From positions 162,282-226,281 of the forward strand of contig JADZAP010000040.1 of the NCBI GenBank assembly GCA_020852705.1: 64,000 nucleotides of DNA, read 5' to 3'. Under the pieces are notes generated by a model, which worked only from the letters and a program-made list of their open reading frames with translations, was not told the origin of the DNA and made no database searches. Made by a program: the position numbers and the translations under genes. Every line of letters starts with the position of its first letter. Within the stretch, counting starts at the first letter, position 1. Source of the stretch: Ignavibacteria bacterium. GTDB taxonomy: Bacteria > Bacteroidota > Ignavibacteria > Tepidaquicellales > OLB5. Below, piece by piece: positions 8,128 through 15,962 of this stretch.

Positions 8128-8982
8128 TTACAAAGTTAGCGTAATTTTAATTTTATTGAAATCAATTATCTCAAGAATTCCATTTTCCATATTTTTTTCC
8201 AGCAAAGCAGCTTCATCAAATCTTTTTTCAAGCTCCTTCAGGTAAACTTCATCAGGTATTTTAATTGTAAATCTTTGCAGACCTGCATTATTTAGGGGGG
8301 CAGGGGAGCCGTTTTTTGATGACCATATATTTGTTCCGATATGATGATGATATCCTCCTGCTGAAAAAAATAATGCACCGTTATACATTGAGTTTGTTAC
8401 ATTCATTCCCAAAAGCAAGCTGTAAAACTTCTGTGCTTTATGCAGATCAGATACATTAAGATGAATGTGACCAATTTCAGTTTGGGGATGGATACCATGC
8501 CAAACAATTTCACCTTTTAACTCTGCAGTCAAAGTTGAAAGATCCAAAGGTAGAGTATCCATTTCAATTTGCCCAAACTTGTTTAACCACTGGTTTCGGG
8601 GTCTATCAGAATACAGCTCTACCCCTATTTCATCAGGATCTTTAAGGTAAATAGCTTCGCTTACCAAATGGTCTGAGAATCCCTGAAATTTAGTTTTATT
8701 TTCAAATAATCTCATAAATACTTTTGCAAGTTCTTTTCGGTCAGGAAGTTTAATTGCAATATGATAGAGTCCTGTGGTACCGGGCAGACGCCAAACAGCA
8801 TTTTTATCTTCTGTAATTTTTATCAAATAGGGCAGCTCACCTGCTGCAGAAAGTATTGCAGTGTTATTTATATTTGAGATAATTTTAAACCCAAGCAGGT
8901 TTGAATAAAAATTCAAGGATCTTTCAAGATTTTTAACTTTTAGATCAACACTCTGTATTTTTGTATTATCAGGAATCTTCAT
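8128..8982 (-). CDS. VOC-family ring-cleavage dioxygenase-like protein (CatE-like)
   Basis: Two vicinal-oxygen-chelate domains, residues about 8-130 and 165-275, as in catechol 2,3-dioxygenase and the Bacillus CatE/YfiE group. Candidate metal ligands in the second domain are the histidines of GHIHL (172, 174) and GYHHHIGTN (212-214). The third, acidic ligand is less clear because the C-terminus is short (ENGILEIIDF), so activity is not certain. It is the last gene of the minus-strand detoxification block and sits directly after doxX, the same order as Bacillus catD-catE. A terminator lies between doxX and this gene. Confidence 0.82.
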   Translation of the reverse strand: MKIPDNTKIQSVDLKVKNLERSLNFYSNLLGFKIISNINNTAILSAAGELPYLIKITEDKNAVWRLPGTTGLYHIAIKLPDRKELAKVFMRLFENKTKFQGFSDHLVSEAIYLKDPDEIGVELYSDRPRNQWLNKFGQIEMDTLPLDLSTLTAELKGEIVWHGIHPQTEIGHIHLNVSDLHKAQKFYSLLLGMNVTNSMYNGALFFSAGGYHHHIGTNIWSSKNGSPAPLNNAGLQRFTIKIPDEVYLKELEKRFDEAALLEKNMENGILEIIDFNKIKITLTL

Positions 8983-9028
8983 AATTTGGATATAATATAA
9001 TAATATTTAGAATGTAAAAACAGTTTCC

Positions 9029-9083
9029 CGCTTTTGCAGGTATATTAAAAAAGCAAAAGCGAAGGTATTTCTGCCTTCGCTTT
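9029..9083 (-). terminator. Terminator with an overlapping alternative hairpin between doxX and the VOC gene
   Basis: On the minus strand a perfect 10-bp stem AAAGCGAAGG/CCTTCGCTTT (arms at 9074-9083 and 9056-9065) is followed by TGC and six T's, a good intrinsic terminator for doxX. A second perfect 9-bp inverted repeat, CGCTTTTGC (9029-9037) with GCAAAAGCG (9053-9061), reuses the 3' arm of the first stem. The two hairpins cannot form together, which could make read-through into the VOC gene conditional. Confidence 0.7.
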
Positions 9084-9104
9084 GTAAAAAATTGTTGATT
9101 AACT

Positions 9105-9479
9105 TTAAGCAGTTTTTTTCTCACGGTCAAATATACCGGCAAGTAAAAGTGCACCGCCCATTAATCCGGCATCTTTATAGAGACTCATCATACCCATTGA
9201 ATAGCTTTCAGGTTTTAGCATTTGAGGTATGTGAATAGATACAATATATATTAAAAGCAGCAGAGCAAGAAGCAGCATTGCAGTTTTGCCCTGAAATTTG
9301 GTTATAGCAGCAATTCCAGCCAGAATCATAGCAGCACCGGAAACATATATCCATATAGCGCCTCCAGGTATAGGTGCCATACCTGCCATTGCATTTGCGT
9401 GCATTAAATGGTTAATACCAAATCCCAAAAAAGGAACTGCAAATAAAAGTCTGGCAAAAATTCCGGTTAGTATATTCAT
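9105..9479 (-). CDS. DoxX-family membrane protein
   Basis: Small integral membrane protein of 124 residues with four hydrophobic helices, the DoxX fold. Its start is well supported: a strong GGAGG-type ribosome binding site lies about 8 bases before the ATG, unusual in this window where such sites are rare. In Bacillus, DoxX proteins MhqP and CatD are co-regulated with quinone-detoxifying dioxygenases, and the neighbours here are of the same types. Its biochemical role is unknown; quinone binding or reduction at the membrane is an inference from that context. Confidence 0.88.
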   Translation of the reverse strand: MNILTGIFARLLFAVPFLGFGINHLMHANAMAGMAPIPGGAIWIYVSGAAMILAGIAAITKFQGKTAMLLLALLLLIYIVSIHIPQMLKPESYSMGMMSLYKDAGLMGGALLLAGIFDREKKTA

Positions 9480-9539
9480 TTTAATTACCTCCTCCGGTAA
9501 TATTTATATTTTATTAAATTTACTTTTAATTTATATTAA

Positions 9540-10247
9540 TTATTTAATTCCTTCAAACAAGTCATTTAAAACATGTTCATGTTTTTCAAGGAAAAGTTCA
9601 AACACACATTCATCCGGTATCTGCTCTTTAATTTTAGTAGCATTTATAGTATCCATAAATGTTACATAGCAATCAAGTGCTTTAATTGAATTTTCCACAT
9701 CTGTTTTTTCAACTTTTACTTTGCAGCCAATTTCTTCCGGTTTAGAACCGCTGATCTTAAAATGTGTTTGTTTAGCTGCAGCTTCTTCGGTAATTGTAAA
9801 AAAAGCTAATCTTTTTAAGTAACTATTTTTTTCTTTCATCTCTACAAAAACTCTTTTTACTATACCATGAATTATCAGATGGTCGTGAAATCCGCTTATT
9901 CCGTGTACTGCATAAGTAACAATTACATCAGGCATAATTCTTTTAATTTCATCTGCAACAGCTTTTTCAATTTCTCTGGGATCCATCCATTTTAAACCGC
10001 TATCCGGAAGATCAAGAACATTCATGCCGCTAAGGTTAAGAACTTTTTCAACATTAAGCATTTCCTTAAATCTAATTTCACCCATTTCTTCAATAGAGTA
10101 ACCAAACTTATGCCGTTGTTTTGTTGCTCCGCCTTTTGTTAAAGTCAGCAGGTAAACTTCGTGTCCGTCCCTTCGCTGTTTTGACATTACCTGTGCCGGA
10201 CCAAATGATTCATCATCAGGATGCGGGAAAATATAGAGAATTTTCAT
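9540..10247 (-). CDS. PIG-L (LmbE-like) N-deacetylase
   Basis: Zinc-dependent deacetylase of the PIG-L superfamily, 235 residues. The metal and catalytic motif HPDDE is at residues 9-13, and the second histidine motif HDH is at 121-123 in GISGFHDHL. Relatives deacetylate GlcNAc-linked substrates in GPI, mycothiol and bacillithiol synthesis, and the Mca/BshB2 branch cleaves thiol-electrophile conjugates. Because it sits between nitroreductase and doxX in a MarR-linked block, a role on electrophile conjugates is plausible but unproven. It is 12 bases after the nitroreductase gene. Confidence 0.9.
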   Translation of the reverse strand: MKILYIFPHPDDESFGPAQVMSKQRRDGHEVYLLTLTKGGATKQRHKFGYSIEEMGEIRFKEMLNVEKVLNLSGMNVLDLPDSGLKWMDPREIEKAVADEIKRIMPDVIVTYAVHGISGFHDHLIIHGIVKRVFVEMKEKNSYLKRLAFFTITEEAAAKQTHFKISGSKPEEIGCKVKVEKTDVENSIKALDCYVTFMDTINATKIKEQIPDECVFELFLEKHEHVLNDLFEGIK

Positions 10248-10259
10248 AGTTTTATTTTA

Positions 10260-10841
10260 TTATTTAATAAATTTAATTTTTTCTTCAAACGGAATTACAC
10301 GTTTACCATGGAATGTATGATCACTGTATCCCAGATAAATTAGCCCTATTACAATATCATCATTGCTCAATCCAAGCATTTGTTTCATTTCATCGGTATG
10401 TGTCATTCCTCCTGTTGACCAAAAGCTTGCTATTCCCTTTGCAGATGCAGAAATAAGTAAATTTTGAACTGCTGCTGAAGCTGCACAAATTTCTTCAAGC
10501 TCAGGTATTCTGTTTTCAGGGTCTCTTTTCATAACAGCTGCAATAAGGTGTGAAAGGTTACTGCTGTAACCAAGCAGTTTTTCATATTTATCATTACTGA
10601 ACTTTTCATTTGGCATACTTTTTTTATACAGCTCTGCATGAGAAATTACAAATTCACTTGCTTTATTGCCTGAGTGTACAATAAATCTCCATGGTTCAGT
10701 ATGTTTATGCGAAGGAGCCCAGTCAGCCATCTTTAACAGATCGGTTATATCCTCATCACTAATTTGCTTTCCATTCATTTTTGATGGCTTAATTGTCCTT
10801 CTTGACCTAATAACTTCTGAAACTATTTCAAATTTATCCAT
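10260..10841 (-). CDS. Nitroreductase-family FMN oxidoreductase
   Basis: Flavin-dependent NAD(P)H oxidoreductase that probably reduces quinones or nitro compounds by two electrons. The N-terminal IRSRRTIKPSKM segment is the FMN phosphate-binding motif, followed by DLLKMADWAPSHKHTEPWRF, and a C-terminal IGLIYLGYSD segment is typical. The ATG at 10841 is chosen; an in-frame TTG at 10859 adds six residues with no family similarity. It is preceded closely by the pirin gene, and Bacillus MhqN in the MhqR regulon belongs to the same family. Confidence 0.92.
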   Translation of the reverse strand: MDKFEIVSEVIRSRRTIKPSKMNGKQISDEDITDLLKMADWAPSHKHTEPWRFIVHSGNKASEFVISHAELYKKSMPNEKFSNDKYEKLLGYSSNLSHLIAAVMKRDPENRIPELEEICAASAAVQNLLISASAKGIASFWSTGGMTHTDEMKQMLGLSNDDIVIGLIYLGYSDHTFHGKRVIPFEEKIKFIK

Positions 10842-10863
10842 ATTATTCTGGTTTAACAAAAGC

Positions 10864-11574
10864 TTATTTCATTGGAATTTCCATTAACAATACAGCTGAA
10901 TTTTCCAAAGCTTTGATTTCAATTTCATTAACATCTTCAATGCCTAAACCATCTCTGGTTTCAAGGATCTCATTTCCAATAGTAATTTTACCGTTTAACA
11001 GGAAGATATAAATTCCATTCCCTTTTATATTTACAGTATAGTTAATCTTTTTACCATTATCAAGTTCAGTTAATGAAAAGTAAGCATCCTGATTTATCCA
11101 TAAAGCACCATTATTTTTATTTGGCGAAACTACCAGCTGAAAATTATTTTTACGCTCATTAGCATCGAATGTTTTCTGTTCGTAACGGGGTTCAATATCA
11201 CGTTTTTTTGGGAAAACCCATATCTGCAGAAAATTAACATCATCTTTTAGCGAAGCATTGTATTCGCTGTGATATAAGCCTGAACCTGCTGACATAATCT
11301 GTACATCGCCGGTATTAATTATATGCTCATTGCCTGTGCTATCTTTATGTGCAAGCGCACCCTTTAAAGGAATAGAAATAATTTCCATATTATCATGCGG
11401 ATGAGTGCCAAAACCTTCGCCAGGCAATACAATATCATCATTTAAAACCCTTAGTAACCCAAATCTTACTCTTTCTGGATTATGGTAAGAGGCAAAACTG
11501 AATGTATGATGTGAATCAAGCCATCCGTGGTTTGCATGTCCTCTTGTATCTGATTTATATATTATTGTTTTCAT
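10864..11574 (-). CDS. Pirin-family protein
   Basis: Bicupin metal protein of 236 residues. The N-terminal cupin carries the pirin motifs DSHHTFSFASY, a histidine pair in GTHPHDNMEI, and MSAGSGLYHSEY, which together supply the metal ligands. The C-terminal cupin is less conserved. Characterised pirins such as YhhW/YhaK have quercetin 2,3-dioxygenase activity or sense oxidants. It sits between yceI and nitroreductase, only a few bases from the latter, so the two are co-transcribed. A free-standing hairpin (11608-11631) lies between yceI and this gene. Confidence 0.93.
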   Translation of the reverse strand: MKTIIYKSDTRGHANHGWLDSHHTFSFASYHNPERVRFGLLRVLNDDIVLPGEGFGTHPHDNMEIISIPLKGALAHKDSTGNEHIINTGDVQIMSAGSGLYHSEYNASLKDDVNFLQIWVFPKKRDIEPRYEQKTFDANERKNNFQLVVSPNKNNGALWINQDAYFSLTELDNGKKINYTVNIKGNGIYIFLLNGKITIGNEILETRDGLGIEDVNEIEIKALENSAVLLMEIPMK

Positions 11575-11607
11575 AATTTTTATCCTTTAAATTTTTTTGT
11601 TCTCTTA

Positions 11608-11631
11608 AGCCGCAGTGTAAAACCTGCGGCT
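11608..11631. repeat. Intergenic hairpin between yceI and the pirin gene
   Basis: Perfect 8-bp stem AGCCGCAG/CTGCGGCT (11608-11615 and 11624-11631) with an 8-base loop. Neither strand has a T tract after it, so it is more likely an mRNA stability or processing element than a terminator, and pirin is probably still read from the yceI promoter. Confidence 0.5.
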
Positions 11632-11669
11632 GAGATTAAAACCAAATATTTCATATTCATAAAACTAAA

Positions 11670-12215
11670 TTAAGCAGCTTTGCTTACTTCAGTAGATTCT
11701 TTCATTTCTGCAAATATTTCAATCTTAACATCAGGTCCAACAACAATACTTCCGGCTTCGGTTAAAGCATTCCATTCTAAACCGTAATCAAACCTGTTAA
11801 TCTTGCCTGTTAATTCAAATCCAGCTACCTCAAGTCCGTCAAAACCTTTTGCTTTGCCGTTATATTCAACATTAAGTTCGATTTGTTTAGTTGTGTTTCT
11901 TATTGTAAAATCACCTGTAAGCTTATATTCATTATCTGATATTTTTTTAAAATCAGTTGATGTAAATTTTATTTTAGGATATTTTTCTGCATCAAAAAAA
12001 TCTGCTGATTTTAAATGTGTATCCCTTTGCTCACTTTTAGTATAAATAGAACTTACATCAGCAGAAAATGTAACTTTTGCATTTTCAAAATTATCACTGG
12101 TTGTTTCAATTTCACCATCAAAATTATTGAACTGTCCGGTAACAGTTGAAACTAAAAGATGCTTTACTTTAAATTTGATTTCGGAGTGAGCCGTATCAAT
12201 TTTCCACTTTTTCAT
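11670..12215 (-). CDS. YceI-family lipocalin-like protein
   Basis: YceI proteins form a lipocalin-like barrel that binds a polyisoprenoid or similar amphiphile. Diagnostic segments are WKIDTAHSEIKFKVKHL at the N-terminus, KSADFFDAEKYPKIKFTST in the middle, and VAGFELTGKINRFDYGL near the end. No signal peptide is visible, so this copy appears cytoplasmic. The ATG at 12215 is chosen because GGAGG sits 8 bases upstream; a longer in-frame TTG start at 12230 would overlap that site. It is the first gene of the block after the MarR-type operator at 12266-12291. Confidence 0.93.
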   Translation of the reverse strand: MKKWKIDTAHSEIKFKVKHLLVSTVTGQFNNFDGEIETTSDNFENAKVTFSADVSSIYTKSEQRDTHLKSADFFDAEKYPKIKFTSTDFKKISDNEYKLTGDFTIRNTTKQIELNVEYNGKAKGFDGLEVAGFELTGKINRFDYGLEWNALTEAGSIVVGPDVKIEIFAEMKESTEVSKAA

Positions 12216-12241
12216 AATTTTATCCTCCAATTATTTATAAT

Positions 12242-12269
12242 TAAATTTAATTTAATGTTGTTTAAACAA
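12242..12269 (-). promoter_or_regulatory. Candidate promoter of yceI
   Basis: On the minus strand, TTG (12267-12269) and TAAATTTA (12242-12249) are 17 bases apart, one base off TAnnTTTG. The TTG lies inside the palindromic operator, the same geometry as at the marR promoter. Confidence 0.35.
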
Positions 12270-12291
12270 TATGCGTTTAAACACATATTGT
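12266..12291. promoter_or_regulatory. MarR-type palindromic operator upstream of yceI
   Basis: A 26-bp palindrome centred on TTTAAA in which 12 of 13 base pairs match. Its core, on the plus strand, is AATATGCGTTTAAACACATA. The same core, with a few changes, is found upstream of marR at 12827-12849, so both are probably bound by the MarR protein encoded between them. Confidence 0.7.
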
Positions 12292-12302
12292 TATAAAAAA
12301 TT

Positions 12303-12770
12303 TTAAATCATATTGCTGTATAATTTTTCAATAAGCTCTGAAAGCTTTTTGCATTCATTATCATTAAGCTTTGATGTAAATTCCGAATGTTCTTTATCAA
12401 TTACAGGTTTTAATTTATTAACAATTTCAATTCCCTTTTCTGTAATTTTTGTTATTGAAATCCTTCTGTCTTCGGTTGTTCTGTCACGTTCAACTAATCC
12501 CTGTTTTTCAAGCCGGTCAATTATTCTGGTTATATCGCTTGCTCTTTCAATCATTCTGGAAGCAATCTCGCATCTTGCATGACCGTTTGGATATACACCT
12601 TTTAAAATTCTCAAAACATTATACTGTACTTCTGTTATGCCGAATTCTTCAAATAACTTATCAAATCTTGTGTTAAGCATGGTTACGGATATCCTTAAAT
12701 TAAGGTTAAGTTCTTCACGAACGGGAAGATTTTTAGACATCTTTAACCATTTTTTTATTGCCTCACCCAT
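12303..12770 (-). CDS. MarR-family transcriptional regulator
   Basis: Winged-helix repressor of 155 residues. Helices of the dimer flank the DNA-binding domain. The recognition region is about residues 60-85 (CEIASRMIERASDITRIIDRLEKQGLV), and the wing contains ERDRTTEDRRISITKITEKG, the classic MarR wing motif. No cysteine in the N-terminal region stands out as a redox sensor; the two cysteines are at the recognition helix (RCEIA) and near the C-terminus. Its own promoter overlaps an operator, implying autorepression, and a matching operator precedes the downstream yceI block. Likely ligands are quinones, phenols or electrophiles, by analogy with MhqR. Confidence 0.93.
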   Translation of the reverse strand: MGEAIKKWLKMSKNLPVREELNLNLRISVTMLNTRFDKLFEEFGITEVQYNVLRILKGVYPNGHARCEIASRMIERASDITRIIDRLEKQGLVERDRTTEDRRISITKITEKGIEIVNKLKPVIDKEHSEFTSKLNDNECKKLSELIEKLYSNMI

Positions 12771-12810
12771 TTGAATATTAATTTACGTGTTTTAACATTA
12801 ATTGTTACAA

Positions 12811-12841
12811 CAAATATAATAAAAAACATTATGTGTGTCAA
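12811..12841 (-). promoter_or_regulatory. Promoter of marR
   Basis: On the minus strand, TTGACA (12836-12841) and TATATTTG (12811-12818) are separated by exactly 17 bases, a consensus promoter. The -35 element lies inside the operator, so bound repressor should block RNA polymerase. Confidence 0.75.
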
Positions 12842-12849
12842 CACATATT
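12827..12849. promoter_or_regulatory. MarR-type operator over the marR promoter
   Basis: Imperfect palindrome with arms TATGTGT/ACACATA. Read on the minus strand its core AATATGTGTTGACACACATA matches the yceI operator at most positions. It is 57 bases upstream of the marR start codon. Confidence 0.7.
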
Positions 12850-12922
12850 ATCATAAATCATTGTAAAAACAACAATTATTTTGGTAAAATTATACATAAG
12901 AGAAGTAAAAACTAAATTAAAA

Positions 12923-14320
12923 TTATTTTATAAGAACCATCTTTGCTGATTCATTAAATTTTTTTGTTACTCCATCCCTATATACAGCAATAAAATTATA
13001 AAAATATACGCCGCTTGCAAGATCATTCCCGTTAAATGTTATTTGTCTGTTACCTGCCTGAGAATTTCCGTCAATTAAAGTTTTTACAAGTTTTCCTGAT
13101 GCATCATAAATTTTTAATGTAACGTAACTATCAAACTTTAATGAGTATTTAATTGTGGTTAGCGGATTAAAAGGATTTGGGAAATTTTGCCCCAGAGAAA
13201 AATTATCAGCAATTGCGGGATTTTTTAATTTCAGAGGAAAATCTGTTCTGAATACATATAGTCCGGTTGAGCGGTCAGAAGCAATTATTTTTTCACTGTT
13301 AAATATATATGGACCCCAGCAGCCTTCAAAAGTAAATCCGTTATTATCGGGAAATGTATCATAGAACGCAGCTTCTTTTGGGTCTAACGGATTGCTAACA
13401 TCAACAACTCTTAAACCTGCAGTATAATGCGCAGCAAATAAATATCTTCCAAACAGCTCTACATTATGAATAATTGAAGTTGTTATTCCCGGCGGGTGCC
13501 ACTCCGCAACTTTTACAACATTGTTCAGATTTGAAATATCCCAAATTTTAAGCAATCTTGGATTACCGCCAATTTCATCAGTAACAAATGCAAAGCGTCT
13601 GTTTTCAGAAATAGCAATATTATGCGGACCGGGATTCGGAATGTTTTCCCAATAAGCAATTGTAGTTAAATTATCTTTATCTCTGGCATCAATTACACTA
13701 ATTCTTCCGGGCGGGTTATAAATATTGCATGCAAAAATAGTATCATTTACAATTCTTGAGTCATGTACAACATAATCTTCCCACTCACCCCGTTTAACAG
13801 GGTGAACCGGGTCATTGCTTAAATCAAGAACAAATACACCTCCTATATTATAATCGCCTGCATTAATATATAAATACGGACCTTCAATAGAAATTGTATG
13901 CCCCATGGTAAAATCACCATAATAAAAAGTATTAACAAGGTGAACTGAATCGGGCAGATACTGCAGGTCAATTATCTGCAGACCGCTTGGAATTCCATCA
14001 GCAACAACATAAGCATAATGACTGAAAACCTTCATTTCTCTGCAGCATGAAGGCAGGTTAAGTCCGGGAAGATAATCAGCTTCATATATATTATTTGTAT
14101 CGGTAATATTTATAAATGCTGTACCTTTGGCGCAGCCAAGAATTCCGTATTCTTTGCCATCAGGGGCTGTATAACCCCAGCAGGCTGAGTATTCACCATC
14201 TGTCCTGTGATTATTAATATTTGCAAGCATCCGCATATTGCTTGATTGCTGTGCAAAGAGCGGACATGCAATGATTAAAAATAAAAGAAGGAATGTAAAA
14301 ATTACAAATCTGTTAATCAA
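12923..14320 (-). CDS. Secreted choice-of-anchor B protein with T9SS sorting domain
   Basis: Exported protein of 465 residues. A signal peptide (residues 1-23, ending CPLFAQQ) is followed by a beta-propeller-like region of LVIVD/choice-of-anchor B type, with repeated units such as GLQIIDLQYLPDSVHLVNTF and GLRVVDVSNPLDPKEAAFYD. The last 85 residues are a type A sorting domain for type IX secretion, beginning NFPNPFNPLTTIKYSL and ending KMVLIK. It is therefore predicted to be at the cell surface or released; its binding partner is unknown. The start is a TTG. It is divergent from the outer-membrane gene at 14441. Confidence 0.88.
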   Translation of the reverse strand: MINRFVIFTFLLLFLIIACPLFAQQSSNMRMLANINNHRTDGEYSACWGYTAPDGKEYGILGCAKGTAFINITDTNNIYEADYLPGLNLPSCCREMKVFSHYAYVVADGIPSGLQIIDLQYLPDSVHLVNTFYYGDFTMGHTISIEGPYLYINAGDYNIGGVFVLDLSNDPVHPVKRGEWEDYVVHDSRIVNDTIFACNIYNPPGRISVIDARDKDNLTTIAYWENIPNPGPHNIAISENRRFAFVTDEIGGNPRLLKIWDISNLNNVVKVAEWHPPGITTSIIHNVELFGRYLFAAHYTAGLRVVDVSNPLDPKEAAFYDTFPDNNGFTFEGCWGPYIFNSEKIIASDRSTGLYVFRTDFPLKLKNPAIADNFSLGQNFPNPFNPLTTIKYSLKFDSYVTLKIYDASGKLVKTLIDGNSQAGNRQITFNGNDLASGVYFYNFIAVYRDGVTKKFNESAKMVLIK

Positions 14321-14440
14321 AATTATCTGTTTAATATATAAAAATGATATTATAGCAATCTAACAAACATAATATTATATTTGCTTTAATGAGTATTAAA
14401 ATACTGCTGTAACAGGCATCCAATTTTAAAAGGAGTGAAA

Positions 14441-15058
14441 ATGAAATACCTGCTAATAATATTAATATTCACATTTAATTTAATACAAAATTATTCTCAA
14501 TTAAAGGAAACAAACAATCAGCAAATTGTAAACAGAGAATTTGGAAAAACTATACAAACTGAAAAATATTTGAACGAAGGCAATAACAGTGCAGGTTTTA
14601 CTGTTGGATATTCGTTTCGTTTAAAATTAATAAATTTTGGTTTAAATTATGAACATTTCTTTTCGCAATCAAAAATCGGATTGCCGGGTATTGGAATTTC
14701 AGTAAGATATAATACCGCAAGCGAAGAAATTTTAAACAACTCCGCAAAGCTTAGGACTACAAATATTTCGGGGGGAGTGCAGCTGAATTATCATTTTAAT
14801 ACACTGAAAGCACAAGAATTAATACCTTTTGGCGGAATTGTACTTGGATATAATAATGCAGGCACAACATATAAATTCAATTCCGGTATAAAACCTGCCG
14901 GATATGATGATATACACAAAGGACAGATTTTTATTTTTGGTCAGGCAGGATTAAGATATTTTTTCAGCCGCAAAGCGGCGGTTATTTTAATTCTAGGTAC
15001 AGGCAATACTTACAAAACAGCAGTAGAGCTTGGCTTTGACTTTAAATTTAATAATTAA
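14441..15058 (+). CDS. Predicted outer-membrane beta-barrel protein
   Basis: Unrecognised 205-residue exported protein. A signal peptide (about residues 1-20, ending NYSQ) is followed by alternating hydrophobic strands (NSAGFTVGYSFRLKL, FGLNYEHFF, TNISGGVQLNYHF, IFIFGQAGLRYFF) and a final strand VELGFDFKF, as in small OmpA/OmpW-like barrels. The ATG at 14441 is chosen because AAAGGAG lies directly before it; a GTG six bases upstream overlaps that site. It is the first of three plus-strand envelope genes. Confidence 0.7.
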   Translation: MKYLLIILIFTFNLIQNYSQLKETNNQQIVNREFGKTIQTEKYLNEGNNSAGFTVGYSFRLKLINFGLNYEHFFSQSKIGLPGIGISVRYNTASEEILNNSAKLRTTNISGGVQLNYHFNTLKAQELIPFGGIVLGYNNAGTTYKFNSGIKPAGYDDIHKGQIFIFGQAGLRYFFSRKAAVILILGTGNTYKTAVELGFDFKFNN

Positions 15059-15193
15059 TAAATCTTAATTTTCAATTTCAGATTATTTATTTTTTATATA
15101 AAATTTATGAAAGATGTATTTCAATTTAATTAAAAATAATTTGTAACCGATTTTTTATTTTTTTATTTTTATATATTTTTATTAACTTAAAGT

Positions 15194-15934
15194 ATGAATA
15201 GACGAATTCTGTTTTTTATTTTCTTATTCTTTATTTCAATATTCACAGTTCAGTCACAAATAAGTATCAGGGTTGGACCTCTTGCTGGATTAACTGCTCC
15301 AACGGTTGATTACAGCGGGGAAGCAAAGGATTTTTATTCCGGTACAAAATATGGGATGCGCTCCGGTTTAAACTATGGTTTATTGGGAAAGGTAATACTT
15401 GGTCCATTAAACGGCAGACTTTCAGTAAGCTATGTATCGCTGGATAACAACGGAATAGCAAATCCAAACCAGCCTAACAGTAAAGCAGAAATTACTCAGA
15501 ACATATTTATGTTTACGGTGGGAACTGAAATAAGTTTCCCTGTTCCTTCCAGTCCGGTAAAACCTTATGGAGGAATAGATGTTCTTTTCAGCAGTATAAG
15601 CGGAACATATAATTTTCAGGGTACAGCAGAGGTTTCATCGGGTGAAAAAAGCATTAAATCAGCAACTCGTACAGGGCTTGGATTTGCTTTTGGCTCAGAA
15701 ATATCATTTGGCAGGCAGTTTACACTTGATCTTAGTTTGCGGTATAATCTTATTAATCTGTTCGGAAAAAGTTATGACGGATTGACTAATTCTAATGACA
15801 GGAATGATGCTTACACCAATTTAAATGATGCAGCAGATCCTAAATACAGCAGATCAAACACAAAACACCCTATAGGCAACGATAGATCAATTGTTACAAT
15901 ACAAATTATAGCAGCATTATTATTTGGATTTTAA
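15194..15934 (+). CDS. Predicted outer-membrane beta-barrel protein
   Basis: 246 residues with a cleavable signal peptide (residues 1-21, ending FTVQSQ). The mature part alternates in beta fashion: ISIRVGPLAGLTAP, GLNYGLLGKVILG, RLSVSYVSL, IFMFTVGTEISF, KPYGGIDVLFSS, GLGFAFGSEISFG and FTLDLSLRYNLINLF, finishing IIAALLFGF. This fits an 8-stranded outer-membrane protein of the OMP_b-brl type. The specific function is not recognised. It overlaps no gene and is 28 bases upstream of the lipoprotein. Confidence 0.75.
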   Translation: MNRRILFFIFLFFISIFTVQSQISIRVGPLAGLTAPTVDYSGEAKDFYSGTKYGMRSGLNYGLLGKVILGPLNGRLSVSYVSLDNNGIANPNQPNSKAEITQNIFMFTVGTEISFPVPSSPVKPYGGIDVLFSSISGTYNFQGTAEVSSGEKSIKSATRTGLGFAFGSEISFGRQFTLDLSLRYNLINLFGKSYDGLTNSNDRNDAYTNLNDAADPKYSRSNTKHPIGNDRSIVTIQIIAALLFGF

Positions 15935-15962
15935 AAATGTTAAATTTAATAAAATTAAATCA

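Noticed and set aside
11608..11631. Hairpin between yceI and pirin as an intrinsic terminator
   Set aside because: No T tract follows on either strand.
12215..12230. TTG at 12230 as the yceI start
   Set aside because: It overlaps the GGAGG ribosome site; the ATG at 12215 is at normal spacing.
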